Shown here: one piece after another, positions 18,799 through 28,404 of the stretch
Layout: the number at the start of each line of letters is the position of its first letter
Position numbering within the stretch: the first letter of the stretch is position 1
From: Paenibacillus pasadenensis
GTDB taxonomy: Bacteria; Bacillota; Bacilli; Paenibacillales; Paenibacillaceae
NCBI RefSeq assembly: GCF_023715725.1
Contig: NZ_JAMBOT010000003.1
Span: forward strand, 248,001-312,000
Reading direction: 5' to 3'
DNA length: 64,000 nucleotides
Program-made: the position numbers and the translations under genes
Notes under the pieces: generated by a model
Told to the model about the DNA's origin: nothing
Database searches by the model: none
Seen by the model: only the letters and a program-made list of their open reading frames with translations

Positions 18799-19060
18799 CG
18801 CGCCGCTGCGCGATAATCCGACAGGAAATCGACACAGCTTCATATCGTTTCCACATGGGGCTGATGCTGCGTAAACATACTCTCAGCCAAACGAACGCTC
18901 CCCGCGGAGCTTGACCAAGAGCAGTATTATCTAGAATTACTTTGTATTACTACGTTGCTTTGCGGATATCCCCTGCCGCCCTCCAACGTCTTTCCTCTGC
19001 TGACTGCTGCTTGCTGTTGTTGCTCCAGTCTTGCGTGTCATTCACCCTCTACTGCCCAAA
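18799..19060. other. Intergenic region between two terminators
   Basis: About 260 bases between the pepT terminator and the terminator of the GH43 gene. I see no credible gene or regulatory element in it. Confidence 0.5.
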
Positions 19061-19092
19061 AGCAAAAAGCGGCTCGCAACCATGCGAGCCGC
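19061..19092 (-). terminator. Rho-independent terminator of the GH43 gene
   Basis: On the minus strand GCGGCTCGC pairs with GCGAGCCGC and is followed by TTTTTGCTTTT. Confidence 0.85.
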
Positions 19093-19148
19093 CAGCCTGT
19101 TAAGAACTTTCAACAGGTAACTTTTTTGTGCCAACGCCTATCCAGACT

Positions 19149-21164
19149 TTAAGGATTGAGCACCGTAAAGCTCCATTTCTGATCCGCTACGTTAAAGTCC
19201 GTCCACTGGATGCCTGCCGCCCCGTCATCCGTGCTGCCGGCGCCAATGCCAAGCACTTTGCCGCTGTTCACGTTTTTGAGCTTAAAGTAGCCGCCTCCCG
19301 CATCAACCAACTGCCACTGTTGGCTGCTGGATGCTGTAGATGTCCCGATGACGCTGTTGGCCCCGTTAGCCGCAGAGGCACCCGAGATATCCATGTACAT
19401 GCCGCTGTTTACATGTTTGATCCGGTAGAAGCCGTTGGAATACTCGAACTGCCAGGACTGGCTGGCAGCTCCGTTAAATGTCCGCTGCTCAATCGTTGTA
19501 CCGTTAGCGGCAGCACCGCCAACCGTGCCAAGCGCTTTGCCGCTGTTGCTGTTTTTAATGGAATAGGTTTTGCTCAAATCAAGCTGTATAACCTTATCGA
19601 AACGCCAGGTTTGATTCGTCGTGCCCGTTTCCGCCCACTGCATCACAAGCGCACCGTCGGCTGTCGAGCCAGCGCCAAGGCAGAGAACCTTGCCGCTGTT
19701 GCGGTTTTTCAGCTTGAAGTAGCCGCCTCCCGCATCAACGAGCTGCCATTGCTGGCTTGCAGCTGCGCTGGCAGCTGTCTGGATGGCGTTTTCCCCGTTC
19801 GCCGTGGAAGCGTTTGTCATATCCAGGTACAAGCCGCTGTTTGTATTCTGAATCTTGTAATAACCGGAACCCGCGTCTATCAGCTTCCAATATTGGCTGA
19901 TTCCTCCGGTATAGGACCGTTGCTCGGCCGTTGCACCGTCCGTTAACGAGTTAGCAGCAATCCCCATCGCTTTGCCTGAGTTGCCGTTCACCAGCGCGTA
20001 CGATTGCAGTGGAGAGGCCGCTGGCGGTGCGCTCCAAGTGCCGTTCACAGGGTCCAGGAACCATTGGACATGCCCGTTGATGGTAGGGTTGTCATTGCTG
20101 TCAAAGGTCAAAGGATACCAATTGTTGCGTCCGGCTTGATTGCTTGCAGGCTGGCCCTGGTTGTTTTTCATATTGTTCCAGCGGTCCCCGATAAACATAT
20201 AAACGGTTCCTTGCGCTCCTTGAATTGGAAGCACCTGATCCACCTGATTATCAAAGGAATCGTTGGAGTTGGGATTTGTTGCGCATCCGTTGCCGCCAGA
20301 CCATGGACCGGATAAACTGCTGGCCGAGTAGCAGTAGCTTTCCGTAGCGGTCCAGCCGTTCGTTCTTGAGGCTAACAGAATATACTTAGAGCCCTTTTTA
20401 AACAGCGCGGAGGCTTCCTTTTTAGGAGCATTCGTCGGTATAAAATTATGCGGAATCATATACACATGCTGCGAGATGCTCATAAAGTCCGCTGCCAGCT
20501 TGCTGATTCGGATTGCGCTGTTCGTATCGCCGTTGTTATCGTCCGAATAAGTAATGTACGTGCTGCCGTCGTCGTCCGTGAGAATGGAGCCAAGATCGCC
20601 CATTCCCCAGCCGGCCGGTTTCGATATATATTTTTCGTACGTGAACGGCCCCGTTGCGGAAGCGCTTGTAAAAATCGTTATTTTATTCCGGTCTCCGTCC
20701 CCGTTGCCTCCCCATTCGGCCAGCATGACATACTTGTTCTGAACCGCGTTGTACTTGACCAGCGGTCTTCCAATCCACTGTGTGTCGGCAAAACGGCCCG
20801 TCGTTGTATTTCCATCCGCATCGAGCTTCGCGTTAATGGAAGTAAAATCAACAATAGCCTGGTGCGACGTCCAGTTCACAAAGTCGGTAGATGTATATAC
20901 GTTTACTTTTTTGCGGTTGGGAACGGAGTAGTCCATGCCGTACCAGTAAAACATGCTTCCCTCCTGCATTATCCAACCGCCCTGCGCCCAAATCGGATTG
21001 CTGCCGGTGTCAAACCGGTCCGCATTATTCACGATTAGACCGGACGCTGCATGGGCCGGTTGAGCGAGCAAAAGCATGGATGACAATGCAATCAGTGCAG
21101 CCATAAAAACAGAAAATACCTTTTTTGATACGTAGGGCAAAGAACGACCATGCGCGTGTGACAT
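19149..21164 (-). CDS. Secreted GH43-type glycosidase with two ricin-B-like lectin domains
   Basis: A signal peptide ends near AQPAHA. A five-bladed propeller domain of GH43 type follows (QGGWIMQEGSMFYWYGMDYS, RPLVKYNAVQNKYVMLAEW, AGWGMGDLGSILTDDDGSTYITYSDD), closest in pattern to the GH43_24 exo-beta-1,3-galactanase group. Two ricin-B/CBM13-like domains occupy about residues 395-530 and 535-671. They look like an internal duplication, since SQQWQLVDAGGGYFKLKN and the following NSGKVL occur in both. The ATG at 21164 lies about 11 bases after GGAGAGG; the GTG four codons earlier is too close to that site. A cre-like box lies in the leader. The protein probably binds and trims plant or fungal galactan outside the cell; the substrate is inferred. 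Confidence 0.85.
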   Translation of the reverse strand: MSHAHGRSLPYVSKKVFSVFMAALIALSSMLLLAQPAHAASGLIVNNADRFDTGSNPIWAQGGWIMQEGSMFYWYGMDYSVPNRKKVNVYTSTDFVNWTSHQAIVDFTSINAKLDADGNTTTGRFADTQWIGRPLVKYNAVQNKYVMLAEWGGNGDGDRNKITIFTSASATGPFTYEKYISKPAGWGMGDLGSILTDDDGSTYITYSDDNNGDTNSAIRISKLAADFMSISQHVYMIPHNFIPTNAPKKEASALFKKGSKYILLASRTNGWTATESYCYSASSLSGPWSGGNGCATNPNSNDSFDNQVDQVLPIQGAQGTVYMFIGDRWNNMKNNQGQPASNQAGRNNWYPLTFDSNDNPTINGHVQWFLDPVNGTWSAPPAASPLQSYALVNGNSGKAMGIAANSLTDGATAEQRSYTGGISQYWKLIDAGSGYYKIQNTNSGLYLDMTNASTANGENAIQTAASAAASQQWQLVDAGGGYFKLKNRNSGKVLCLGAGSTADGALVMQWAETGTTNQTWRFDKVIQLDLSKTYSIKNSNSGKALGTVGGAAANGTTIEQRTFNGAASQSWQFEYSNGFYRIKHVNSGMYMDISGASAANGANSVIGTSTASSSQQWQLVDAGGGYFKLKNVNSGKVLGIGAGSTDDGAAGIQWTDFNVADQKWSFTVLNP

Positions 21165-21241
21165 AAGAAACGACACCTCTCCTCAAGCAGATTTAGTAAA
21201 CAGCAAAGCTAAATGCTGCACATCCCTCCTAGAGAACAATT

Positions 21242-21256
21242 ATGAAGCGCTTACAT
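21242..21256 (-). promoter_or_regulatory. cre-like site upstream of the GH43 gene
   Basis: The minus strand reads ATGTAAGCGCTTCAT, which matches the cre core WTGnAAnCGnW. It lies about 80 bases before the start codon and suggests CcpA repression of the glycosidase. No clear -35/-10 pair was found in the rest of 21165-21382. Confidence 0.5.
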
Positions 21257-21380
21257 TTATCAGCTTAATACAAGATTTGAAAGATTTAACAGATAGCGAA
21301 ACAACGAAAACTAAACATTTTATATTGAATGGTGCGAATTTCATAACAAGAAAGCGAGATTTTGCTGCCAAAACGGGAAG

Positions 21381-21425
21381 AAGATCGCCGATCCCCCGGG
21401 ACAGGCGGGATTGGCGATCTTCTTG
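21381..21425 (-). terminator. Terminator of the RND transporter gene
   Basis: A long imperfect hairpin (AAGATCGCC...GGCGATCTT with an inner AATCCC/GGGGGATC stem) lies just past the RND stop codon. The T-tract is weak, so it may be bidirectional or act mainly as a structural stop. Confidence 0.65.
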
Positions 21426-21502
21426 TATTTAAAGGCGGCTTTGTCTGCAATAAGGCGGTTCGCAACAACGCGAGCCGTGCCCGTCTATAATCGTTATCCC
21501 GG

Positions 21503-24500
21503 TTAACCCGCTCCCGGCGCCTCCGTCGCGCCTGCCTTGCCCCGCCCCTTGCCGTTCGCTGCTCCTGCTGCAGCTTCCCGCCGCTGGAGGGCCGACTTGC
21601 GGAAGAACAGCAGCTCGTAAATGCACGGCACGATAATGAGCGTCAGCACGGTAGCGACGACGAGACCGCCGATAACGACGATAGCCAAACTTTGCGACAC
21701 GATGCTTCCGCTCTCAGCAGAGCCGAACACCAGCGGCAGCATCGCGCAGACGGTCGCGATAGCGGTCATGAGAATCGGCCGCATCCGTGTGCCGGCTGCT
21801 TCCAGCAGCGCCTCGCGGATTGTCATCGTCTCCTCGTTCTGTTTTACCCGGTCAATCAATACGATCGCGTTGGTGACAACGATGCCGATGAGCATCAGCG
21901 CGCCGAACATAGCGGTGAAGTCCGGCGTTACTCCCGTCACAATCAGACCTAATACCGCTCCGATCGCGGCGAGAGGCAGCGTGAACAGAATGGCCAGAGG
22001 CGCGCGCAGCGTTTTGAACGTCAGCACCATAATCAGATATACGATGCCGATGGAGATGAGCGCAATCATGCCCAGATCGGCAAAATCCTGCGACATATCG
22101 GCTGAAGCGCCGCCCACATGCGCTTTTACGCCTTCCTGCAGCTTCAATCCGGCAACGGCTTTGTTAATATCCGCACCGACAACCGACAGCTGGCTCGGCT
22201 CAGCGGATACCGTAATGCGCACGTAAGGCTTGCCGTCCTTTAAATAGTATATGGCCGGTTTGTCTTCCTTGACCCATTTAGCTACGGCGGACACTTTCTG
22301 CGGTCCGTTATCGGTCATAACGGTCAGCGCATCCAGGTCGGCCGCTTTTTGCGGCTTCAACACCGGCTGCAAAATAACCGGCACTTGGCGCCCGTCCTCC
22401 TGTGTCAGCTGGCCGACCGGAACGGGGTTCAGCATGCCTTGCAGCTGCTGGGCCAGATCGGTCGCCTTAGCGCGGGTTGCATCCACCTGCAGCGTATACA
22501 CAGGTTTGAGCTCCTGCTGGTTGCTCTCAACCTTAAGCACGTCCTTGATCGGCTTGACGTCCGTCATGACCTTCTCCGCCGCCTCGGTTACAGAAGCCAG
22601 GTTCGGTCCCGTTACATCAATAAACACTTGCGAGCCGCCTCCGCCGCCCATCATGCTGGCAGTCTGGGCAACCAGCTCCGCGTCCGGATAGGACGGAGCC
22701 TGCTCCTTGATCTGCTCGGACAGAGCCTCTGCGTCCGTGCCTTTTTTCACGCCTATCATATAGGTAACCTCAGTCCGGGAGGTCACTGCGCCGTATTGCG
22801 CCGATTCCCGGTTGCCGCCCGCCTGCATATAGACGTAATCCTGTCCGTCCAGCTCCTTCAGGTAAGCTTCCAGCTTCTTGCCTTCCGTTTCGATTTTTTC
22901 CGGTGACGCATCGGCTTTAAAACCGAGCGTTACGGTCAGGTTCGAAGCGTCGGAGGAATCAATCGCGCCTTTAGGCATAACCGCATAGGCTCCGATAGAA
23001 CCGGCCAGCAGCAGAACTGCGACGGTCAGCGGCAGCCATTTGCGGCGCAAATTCCATTCCAGGAAACGCTGGAAACGGCGCGACGGCTCATGCTCGGTCA
23101 TCTTCACGCCGCGGAACAGCTTAGCTCCAAGCAGCGGAATGACGGTCAACGCAACGAGCAGCGAGGATAACAGCGAATACGTAACCGTCAGCGCAAACGG
23201 CAGCAGGAAGTCCTGCAGCGAGCCGCGCAGCAGCCCCATTGGCAGGAAAACGGCGACCGTAGTCAGTGTCGAGGCCGTAATAGCGGTAGCGACCTCACGC
23301 GTCGCGTCGATGACGAGCGAAGCGGAAAACTTCTCTTTTTGCAATCTCCGGAAAATATTCTCGATGACGACGATGCTGTCGTCAACCAGCCGGCCGACCG
23401 CAACCGCCACGCCGCCGAGCGTCAAAATGTTCAACGTAACGCCGGAAAGATCCAGCAAATACAGCGTCAGCCCAAGCGACAGCGGGATCGATACGATCGT
23501 GACCAGCGTCGCACGGATATTGCGCATGAATACCAAAATAACGAGCGTTGCGAACAGCGCGCCAAGCAGAACCTCGCGCATCATGCTGTTTACGGAATGA
23601 ACAACCTGCTTGGAGGTGCTCATCAGCACTTTCAGCTCGGCTCCCGGCATTTCCCCGTTCAGGCGCTCAACCGTGTCGTCAACCCCGTTGCCTACCGTGA
23701 CCGCATTGGCCCCGGCCGCTTTTGTAATCACAAGCACCATAGCGTCCTTGCCGTCCAGACGGCTGACACCCTCGCTGCTGGTATTCTCCTCTAGTTTGGC
23801 TACATCGCCAAGCGTCACGCCCGGTGCTACGGGCAGCTTGCGCAGCGTCTCCAGATCATGCAGGGTGGATGCCACGTTCAAATTGACGGAGCTGCCGTCC
23901 AGCATGCTTTCTCCAACGGATGCGGAGCCGGAACGGCCCTGCAGCACGCCGTACAACGCTTGGAGCGGAACGCCCTTTTGCGCGAGCGCCGCAGAGTCCG
24001 GCGTAATGGTCACAGCCGGGGACGGGCGTCCCGACAGCTGGGCCGAACCTACGCCCTCCAGGCCCTGGAACGTTTCCAGCACTTGTTTTTCCGCATCCTC
24101 GCGCTCAGCAGAGGTAACAGCGTCGTCGAACGTCAGCGTGACCCAGCTGATCGGAATCATCGACGTATTTAGCTGAATAATGTAAGGCGGCGCTACCCGC
24201 TCCGGCATTTGAACCGATGCGACCGCACGCTCCACATCCGTTCTGGCCTGCTTCATATCCGTCTTTGCATCAAAAGAGAGATTTACCTGCGAATAGCTGT
24301 CTCCCGATGAAGCAAATGAAGCTGTCTTTCCGGCTATGCCCGCCGTCGCTTCCTGCAGCGGCTTCGTAACGAGCGTCTCCATGGAAGCCGCGTCGTACCC
24401 CGGCCCGATTGCCGTAATCGTAACCTGCGGGTTATCCGCCTCCGGCATAAACTCCATAGGCAGCTTAAAATAGCTGGCAACGCCCATGCCGAGCACCAGC

Positions 24501-24559
24501 ACGACGCAGAGCCATACCGCCGCCTTGTTGCGGAAAGCCCCCTCAATAAACGACCTCAT
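21503..24559 (-). CDS. RND family efflux transporter (AcrB/SwrC-like)
   Basis: At 1018 residues, the gene has the full RND layout: TM1 at residues 13-30, a large porter loop, TM2-6, a second porter loop and TM8-12. Typical segments are PQVTITAIGPGYDAASMETLVTKPLQEA, GGVAVAVGRLVDDSIVVIENIFRR in TM4, and the C-terminal GIVVTNAIVLIDRVKQ followed by RMRPILMTAIATVCAMLPL. TM4 keeps the DD pair used for proton relay. I start at the ATG at 24559, 9 bases after GGGAGG; the 86-residue extension to 24817 is poor sequence. No membrane-fusion adaptor gene is adjacent, as is usual for Gram-positive RND pumps such as SwrC. The substrate is unknown. Confidence 0.92.
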   Translation of the reverse strand: MRSFIEGAFRNKAAVWLCVVLVLGMGVASYFKLPMEFMPEADNPQVTITAIGPGYDAASMETLVTKPLQEATAGIAGKTASFASSGDSYSQVNLSFDAKTDMKQARTDVERAVASVQMPERVAPPYIIQLNTSMIPISWVTLTFDDAVTSAEREDAEKQVLETFQGLEGVGSAQLSGRPSPAVTITPDSAALAQKGVPLQALYGVLQGRSGSASVGESMLDGSSVNLNVASTLHDLETLRKLPVAPGVTLGDVAKLEENTSSEGVSRLDGKDAMVLVITKAAGANAVTVGNGVDDTVERLNGEMPGAELKVLMSTSKQVVHSVNSMMREVLLGALFATLVILVFMRNIRATLVTIVSIPLSLGLTLYLLDLSGVTLNILTLGGVAVAVGRLVDDSIVVIENIFRRLQKEKFSASLVIDATREVATAITASTLTTVAVFLPMGLLRGSLQDFLLPFALTVTYSLLSSLLVALTVIPLLGAKLFRGVKMTEHEPSRRFQRFLEWNLRRKWLPLTVAVLLLAGSIGAYAVMPKGAIDSSDASNLTVTLGFKADASPEKIETEGKKLEAYLKELDGQDYVYMQAGGNRESAQYGAVTSRTEVTYMIGVKKGTDAEALSEQIKEQAPSYPDAELVAQTASMMGGGGGSQVFIDVTGPNLASVTEAAEKVMTDVKPIKDVLKVESNQQELKPVYTLQVDATRAKATDLAQQLQGMLNPVPVGQLTQEDGRQVPVILQPVLKPQKAADLDALTVMTDNGPQKVSAVAKWVKEDKPAIYYLKDGKPYVRITVSAEPSQLSVVGADINKAVAGLKLQEGVKAHVGGASADMSQDFADLGMIALISIGIVYLIMVLTFKTLRAPLAILFTLPLAAIGAVLGLIVTGVTPDFTAMFGALMLIGIVVTNAIVLIDRVKQNEETMTIREALLEAAGTRMRPILMTAIATVCAMLPLVFGSAESGSIVSQSLAIVVIGGLVVATVLTLIIVPCIYELLFFRKSALQRREAAAGAANGKGRGKAGATEAPGAG

Positions 24560-24734
24560 CCCCATACTCCTCCCGAATTGTCCGTATCGTCTCTGTCTGA
24601 ATTCTTTAGCAAACAAAGTGTACATCGGCCCGGAGCAGCTCGGTAATCGCCTCGGGAATGGTCTTGAGGCCAGACTGCGGCAGGGGGGCGGCTCGGACTG
24701 CAGACCGAGAACAAAACAGGAACGCCAAAACTCA

Positions 24735-24776
24735 ACAAAATCCCCGCTCGCTGCTGAGCGAACGGGGATTTTGCAG
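24735..24776 (-). terminator. Rho-independent terminator of the LysR gene
   Basis: The minus strand reads AAAATCCCCG-TTCGC...GCGAG-CGGGGATTTTGTT, a strong stem with a short T-tract. The remaining 24560-24734 holds the leader of the RND gene, with no other feature seen. Confidence 0.75.
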
Positions 24777-24853
24777 AAACGAAGATGTGACACTGGGAGA
24801 GCGCTGGAATGTAGCACACACCGGCAGCCCGGCTCAATCCGGCGCTCCTCTAT

Positions 24854-25765
24854 TTAGTCCCTGCGCCCGGCAACCGCCCGTTCCAATTCCTCCACATAGG
24901 CCGCCCCCAGCCGGGACAAATTGCGCTGGCGATGTGAGATCCAGCCCACCTCAATGGATTCCTCGCATTCCAGAGGCACAGGTATGATTTCATTGCCGTT
25001 CAAATCTGCGCTGAGAACGCCCGTAGAGATCGTGTAGCCGTTAAGGCCGATAAGCAGGTTGAACAGCGTCGCCCGGTCGCTCACACGGATGCTCTTAGGA
25101 TGTGCCAGCGTGCTCATAATTTCTTCCGCAAAATGAAACGAGTTGTACTCCCCTTGATCAAACGACAAGTACGGGAATGGCTCCAAATCTTCAATCGTGA
25201 CGCTGGACTTTCGCGCCAGCGGATTGCGGATGCTGATAAACACATGCGGCTCTGCGGTAAACAGGCTGTTGAACTCCAGGCTGGCGGAAACAAGCAGCTT
25301 TTGTATGACCTGCGCGTTGAACTCATTGCGGTACAAAATGCCGATCTCGCTGCGCAGCAGGCGCACATCCTCAATGATCTCATGCGTTTTTGTCTCTCGC
25401 AGCGCCAGCTCGTATTCCTCCTGCCCGTGCCGTTGCACGAGCTGTACAAATGCGTTAACCGCAAACGCATAATGCTGGGTTGATACGGAAAAATGCTGAG
25501 GCGCCTGGCGTGAGCTGCGGTAACGGCTCTCCAGCAGATCCGCCTGCTCGACGACCTGCCGTGCATAAGCGAGAAATTCCGTTCCTTCCAGGGAAAGCTC
25601 GATGCCCTTGTTCGTCCGCCGGAAAATCGTAATCTGAAGCTCCTGCTCCAGCTCCTGCACGGCTTTGGAGAGGCTTGGCTGAGAAATGAACAAGCGCCGG
25701 GCCGCTTCATTCATCGAGCCTCTCGCCGCCACCTCAATGACATAGCGCAGCTGCTGCAGCGTCAT
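24854..25765 (-). CDS. LysR family transcriptional regulator
   Basis: A 303-residue LysR regulator. The winged helix-turn-helix is at residues 1-60 (LQQLRYVIEVAARGSMNEAARRLFISQPSLSKAVQELE), followed by the two-lobed effector domain (FSVSTQHYAFAVNAFVQLVQ...GEYNSFHFAEEIM). The ATG at 25765 is 8 bases after AGGAGG. It is divergent from the gerAB-like genes and upstream of the RND pump on the same strand, but a terminator separates it from the pump. It may control either neighbour; the effector is unknown. Confidence 0.9.
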   Translation of the reverse strand: MTLQQLRYVIEVAARGSMNEAARRLFISQPSLSKAVQELEQELQITIFRRTNKGIELSLEGTEFLAYARQVVEQADLLESRYRSSRQAPQHFSVSTQHYAFAVNAFVQLVQRHGQEEYELALRETKTHEIIEDVRLLRSEIGILYRNEFNAQVIQKLLVSASLEFNSLFTAEPHVFISIRNPLARKSSVTIEDLEPFPYLSFDQGEYNSFHFAEEIMSTLAHPKSIRVSDRATLFNLLIGLNGYTISTGVLSADLNGNEIIPVPLECEESIEVGWISHRQRNLSRLGAAYVEELERAVAGRRD

Positions 25766-25947
25766 GGACAAGCCTCCTCTCAGTAGGTAAAGTCTACAAC
25801 CGGTTAGACCCAGTATAGGGCAGGCGGAGCAGGCCGTAAACGAAAGTCTGATTGATGCGTGTTGGATAATATGACCAATGATTGGGAAAGACTACCTCTG
25901 CATAGAGCGATAGAGTTTCTTTTTTGAGAAAGGCAGGTGAATGCCTC

Positions 25948-27132
25948 ATGCCCGCAGCCGGAAAAATTCATATAACGATGCGCCAGTTCAAAATCATTCT
26001 CTTCTTCACTGTCATCGGGGACTCCATCCTGATTCTGCCGCATATTATGGGCAACTCAGCGAAAGAAGACGCCTGGATTTCCAGCCTGCTTGCGCTAGCC
26101 GGAGGGATTCTGATCGGCTTGCTATATTCCTGGATGGCCGAACGCCAAGCGGGACAAAGCCTCATTGGCGGTTCGATTGCGCTTGGCGGGAAATGGTTTG
26201 GCGGCTTTCTTGGCTTAATTCATGTTTTTTTCTTCTATTTGGTTATTCTTACGCTTGTATGCGAGATTAGTCTGTTCATGACCTCGCAGATGATGGTGAA
26301 TACTCCTTCCGAGGCCATCGTCCTTGTTTTCCTCATAGCAATAACTACCGCCATGAGGTACGGAGTTGAAAGCTTTGCTCGTCTAAGCGAGCTCCTCTAT
26401 CCCGTCTTTTTGCTTGTTTTCCTGTTTCTTTTTGTATGTTTGGTCCCGCAAATCGATTTTCATTACCTGCTCCCCTTTTTCGGGAATGGCATCTTCCCTA
26501 TCGTTAAAGGCACTTACCCGGCCTTTACGTTCGGTTTTCTAGAATCAGTCGGTCTTCTCATGCTGATTCCATATGTTGATCAGGACCGTAAAGCGATCTC
26601 CAAATCGATTCGGAACGCCTTTTTTATGGGAGGCTTACTGCTCTTTACCGTCGTTGTCCTCTGCTTGCTCGTACTCGGCTCGGACATGATGGAGCATAAG
26701 TATTACCCGACCTTCCAGCTCGCCCAGCAGATTGAAATCGGAGAGTTTTTAGAACGCATAGAAGCGGCGCTTGCTTTTCTCTGGATCGTCACCGTATTTT
26801 TCAAAACTCTTTTATACAGCTTCTCCATGATGAGCGGATTGAGGGAGATTTTCCAGCTAAAAGACGAGCGCATTATGGCCATGCCGGTCACGCTCCTCAT
26901 TCTTGCGGGCAGCCAGATCAGTGTCCCGAACGTCGCGGATTACAACTATATTCTGAGCATTTTTACAAATTACGATGTCGTGGCTTATCTGCTCTTTCCG
27001 CTAGTGCAATCGCTGCTGCTTGGGCTGCCTGCAGTTAAAAAACGGCTCAACGGAGGCGGAGGCAGCGAAAACAGCGGAAGCTCCTCCGTCGCCGCCGCGA
27101 CTGGCTCCAATCAGAGCGCCGGCAGCAAATAG
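25948..27132 (+). CDS. GerAB-type spore germination permease (first of a tandem pair)
   Basis: A 394-residue protein with ten hydrophobic helices in the APC-superfamily endospore germination permease family. Typical segments are ITMRQFKIILFFTVIGDSILILPHI at the N-terminus, RYGVESFARLSELLYPVF and FGFLESVGLLMLIPYVDQDRK. In complete germinant receptors such a subunit works with GerAA and GerAC in the spore inner membrane and binds the germinant. Here only a second copy follows 33 bases later, with no GerAA or GerAC gene in the window. The C-terminal tail is Gly/Ser-rich. The ATG at 25948 follows AGGTGA. Confidence 0.9.
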   Translation: MPAAGKIHITMRQFKIILFFTVIGDSILILPHIMGNSAKEDAWISSLLALAGGILIGLLYSWMAERQAGQSLIGGSIALGGKWFGGFLGLIHVFFFYLVILTLVCEISLFMTSQMMVNTPSEAIVLVFLIAITTAMRYGVESFARLSELLYPVFLLVFLFLFVCLVPQIDFHYLLPFFGNGIFPIVKGTYPAFTFGFLESVGLLMLIPYVDQDRKAISKSIRNAFFMGGLLLFTVVVLCLLVLGSDMMEHKYYPTFQLAQQIEIGEFLERIEAALAFLWIVTVFFKTLLYSFSMMSGLREIFQLKDERIMAMPVTLLILAGSQISVPNVADYNYILSIFTNYDVVAYLLFPLVQSLLLGLPAVKKRLNGGGGSENSGSSSVAAATGSNQSAGSK

Positions 27133-27165
27133 CATAACTAACTTTTGAAATTGGGTGGCGGAATA

Positions 27166-28308
27166 ATGCTTTTGGCGAACAAGCTTCATATTACGATGCG
27201 CCAATTCAAAATTATACTCTTCTTCAGTGTCATCGGAGATTCAATTCTAATTATGCCTTTCATTACGGGAACTTTGGCTAATGAGGATGCATGGATATCC
27301 TCTCTGCTTGCTCCTGTAGGAGGCCTGGCGCTCGGCTCGCTCTACGCCTGGATTGCCAGCCGCCAAGCAGGGCAAAGTCTTGTCGGATGCGCAATTGCAA
27401 TCGGAGGAAAATGGATAGGCGGCCTCCTCGGACTGGTGCATATCTTTTTTTTCTACATCGTTATTCTCACGCTATTAAGTGAAATCAGCCAGTTCATGAC
27501 GACTCAACTGATGGTGGGCACGCCTTCCGAGGCTATCATCCTGGCATTTCTGATTGTCATTACAGCAGCCCTGCGGTACGGAGTGGAGAGCTTTGTGCGG
27601 GTAAGCGAGCTGCTCTACCCGGTCTATCTTTTTATTTTTGTGGCGCTGTTTATTTGTCTCGTTCCTCACATTAACTTGAACAACATGCTTCCTTTTCTCG
27701 GAAACGGATTTGCTCCGCCTATCAAGGGGGCTTATCCCGCATTTGCTTATGGCTTTTTGGAAGGCGTTGTGCTGCTGATGCTGATTCCGCATGTCGATCA
27801 GGACCGCAAAGCTCTGGGCAGGGCGATCCGGAGCGCTTTTTTGATGGGAAGCTTGATTATTCTAGTCGTTGTCAGTCTCTGCATTTTTGTCCTTGGGGCG
27901 GATATGATGAAGCACAAATACTTTTCGACCTTCTACCTGGCTCAGCTGGTTGAGATAGGCGGGTTTTTGCAACGGATGGAAGCCGCACTCGCCTTTCTCT
28001 GGATCATTACCGTGTTTTTCAAAGCCCTCCTGTTCAGCTACTCTGCGACTAAAGGTTTAAGCGAGGTGTTCCGCCTCAGCAATGACCGAATTATGGTCAT
28101 GCCATTCATGCTCCTTCTGCTTGCCGGCACCCACATCAATATGCCAAATATAGCGGAGTACCACTACATCCTTGCTATATTCCCTAATTATGATGTCGTC
28201 TCTTGCCTGCTCCTCCCGTTCGCGCAGAGTCTGCTGCTTGGGCTGCCCGCCGTCAAAAAGAGACTGTCGGCCGGCAGCGGGCAAAATGCCGGCCCGGGCG
28301 GCACATAG
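27166..28308 (+). CDS. GerAB-type spore germination permease (second of a tandem pair)
   Basis: At 380 residues this is a close paralogue of the preceding gene: the N-terminal LHITMRQFKIILFFSVIGDSI and the internal RYGVESFVRVSELLYPVY are nearly the same, so the pair arose by tandem duplication. Ten membrane segments are visible. The ATG at 27166 follows GGGTGGCGG. The two genes form one transcription unit closed by a 15-bp stem at 28357-28390. Expression in the forespore is expected from the family, but I could not find a clear sigma-G promoter. Confidence 0.9.
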   Translation: MLLANKLHITMRQFKIILFFSVIGDSILIMPFITGTLANEDAWISSLLAPVGGLALGSLYAWIASRQAGQSLVGCAIAIGGKWIGGLLGLVHIFFFYIVILTLLSEISQFMTTQLMVGTPSEAIILAFLIVITAALRYGVESFVRVSELLYPVYLFIFVALFICLVPHINLNNMLPFLGNGFAPPIKGAYPAFAYGFLEGVVLLMLIPHVDQDRKALGRAIRSAFLMGSLIILVVVSLCIFVLGADMMKHKYFSTFYLAQLVEIGGFLQRMEAALAFLWIITVFFKALLFSYSATKGLSEVFRLSNDRIMVMPFMLLLLAGTHINMPNIAEYHYILAIFPNYDVVSCLLLPFAQSLLLGLPAVKKRLSAGSGQNAGPGGT

Positions 28309-28356
28309 CGGGCACTTTCCTGGCGCATGCCTTCTTCAAAGGAAGCCATTCCGGCA

Positions 28357-28390
28357 AACAGGGACCGCCGGCTTCCCGGCGGTCCCTGTT
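28357..28390. terminator. Bidirectional hairpin between the gerAB pair and the large catalase gene
   Basis: A perfect 15-bp stem, AACAGGGACCGCCGG / CCGGCGGTCCCTGTT, with a 4-base loop lies between the converging genes. There is no long T-run on either side. Confidence 0.7.
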
Positions 28391-28404
28391 AGTTCATTCG
28401 ATTT

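Noticed and set aside
24560..24817. N-terminal extension of the RND transporter to 24817
   Set aside because: The 86 extra residues contain no membrane or family signal, and a strong GGGAGG site sits right before the ATG at 24559.
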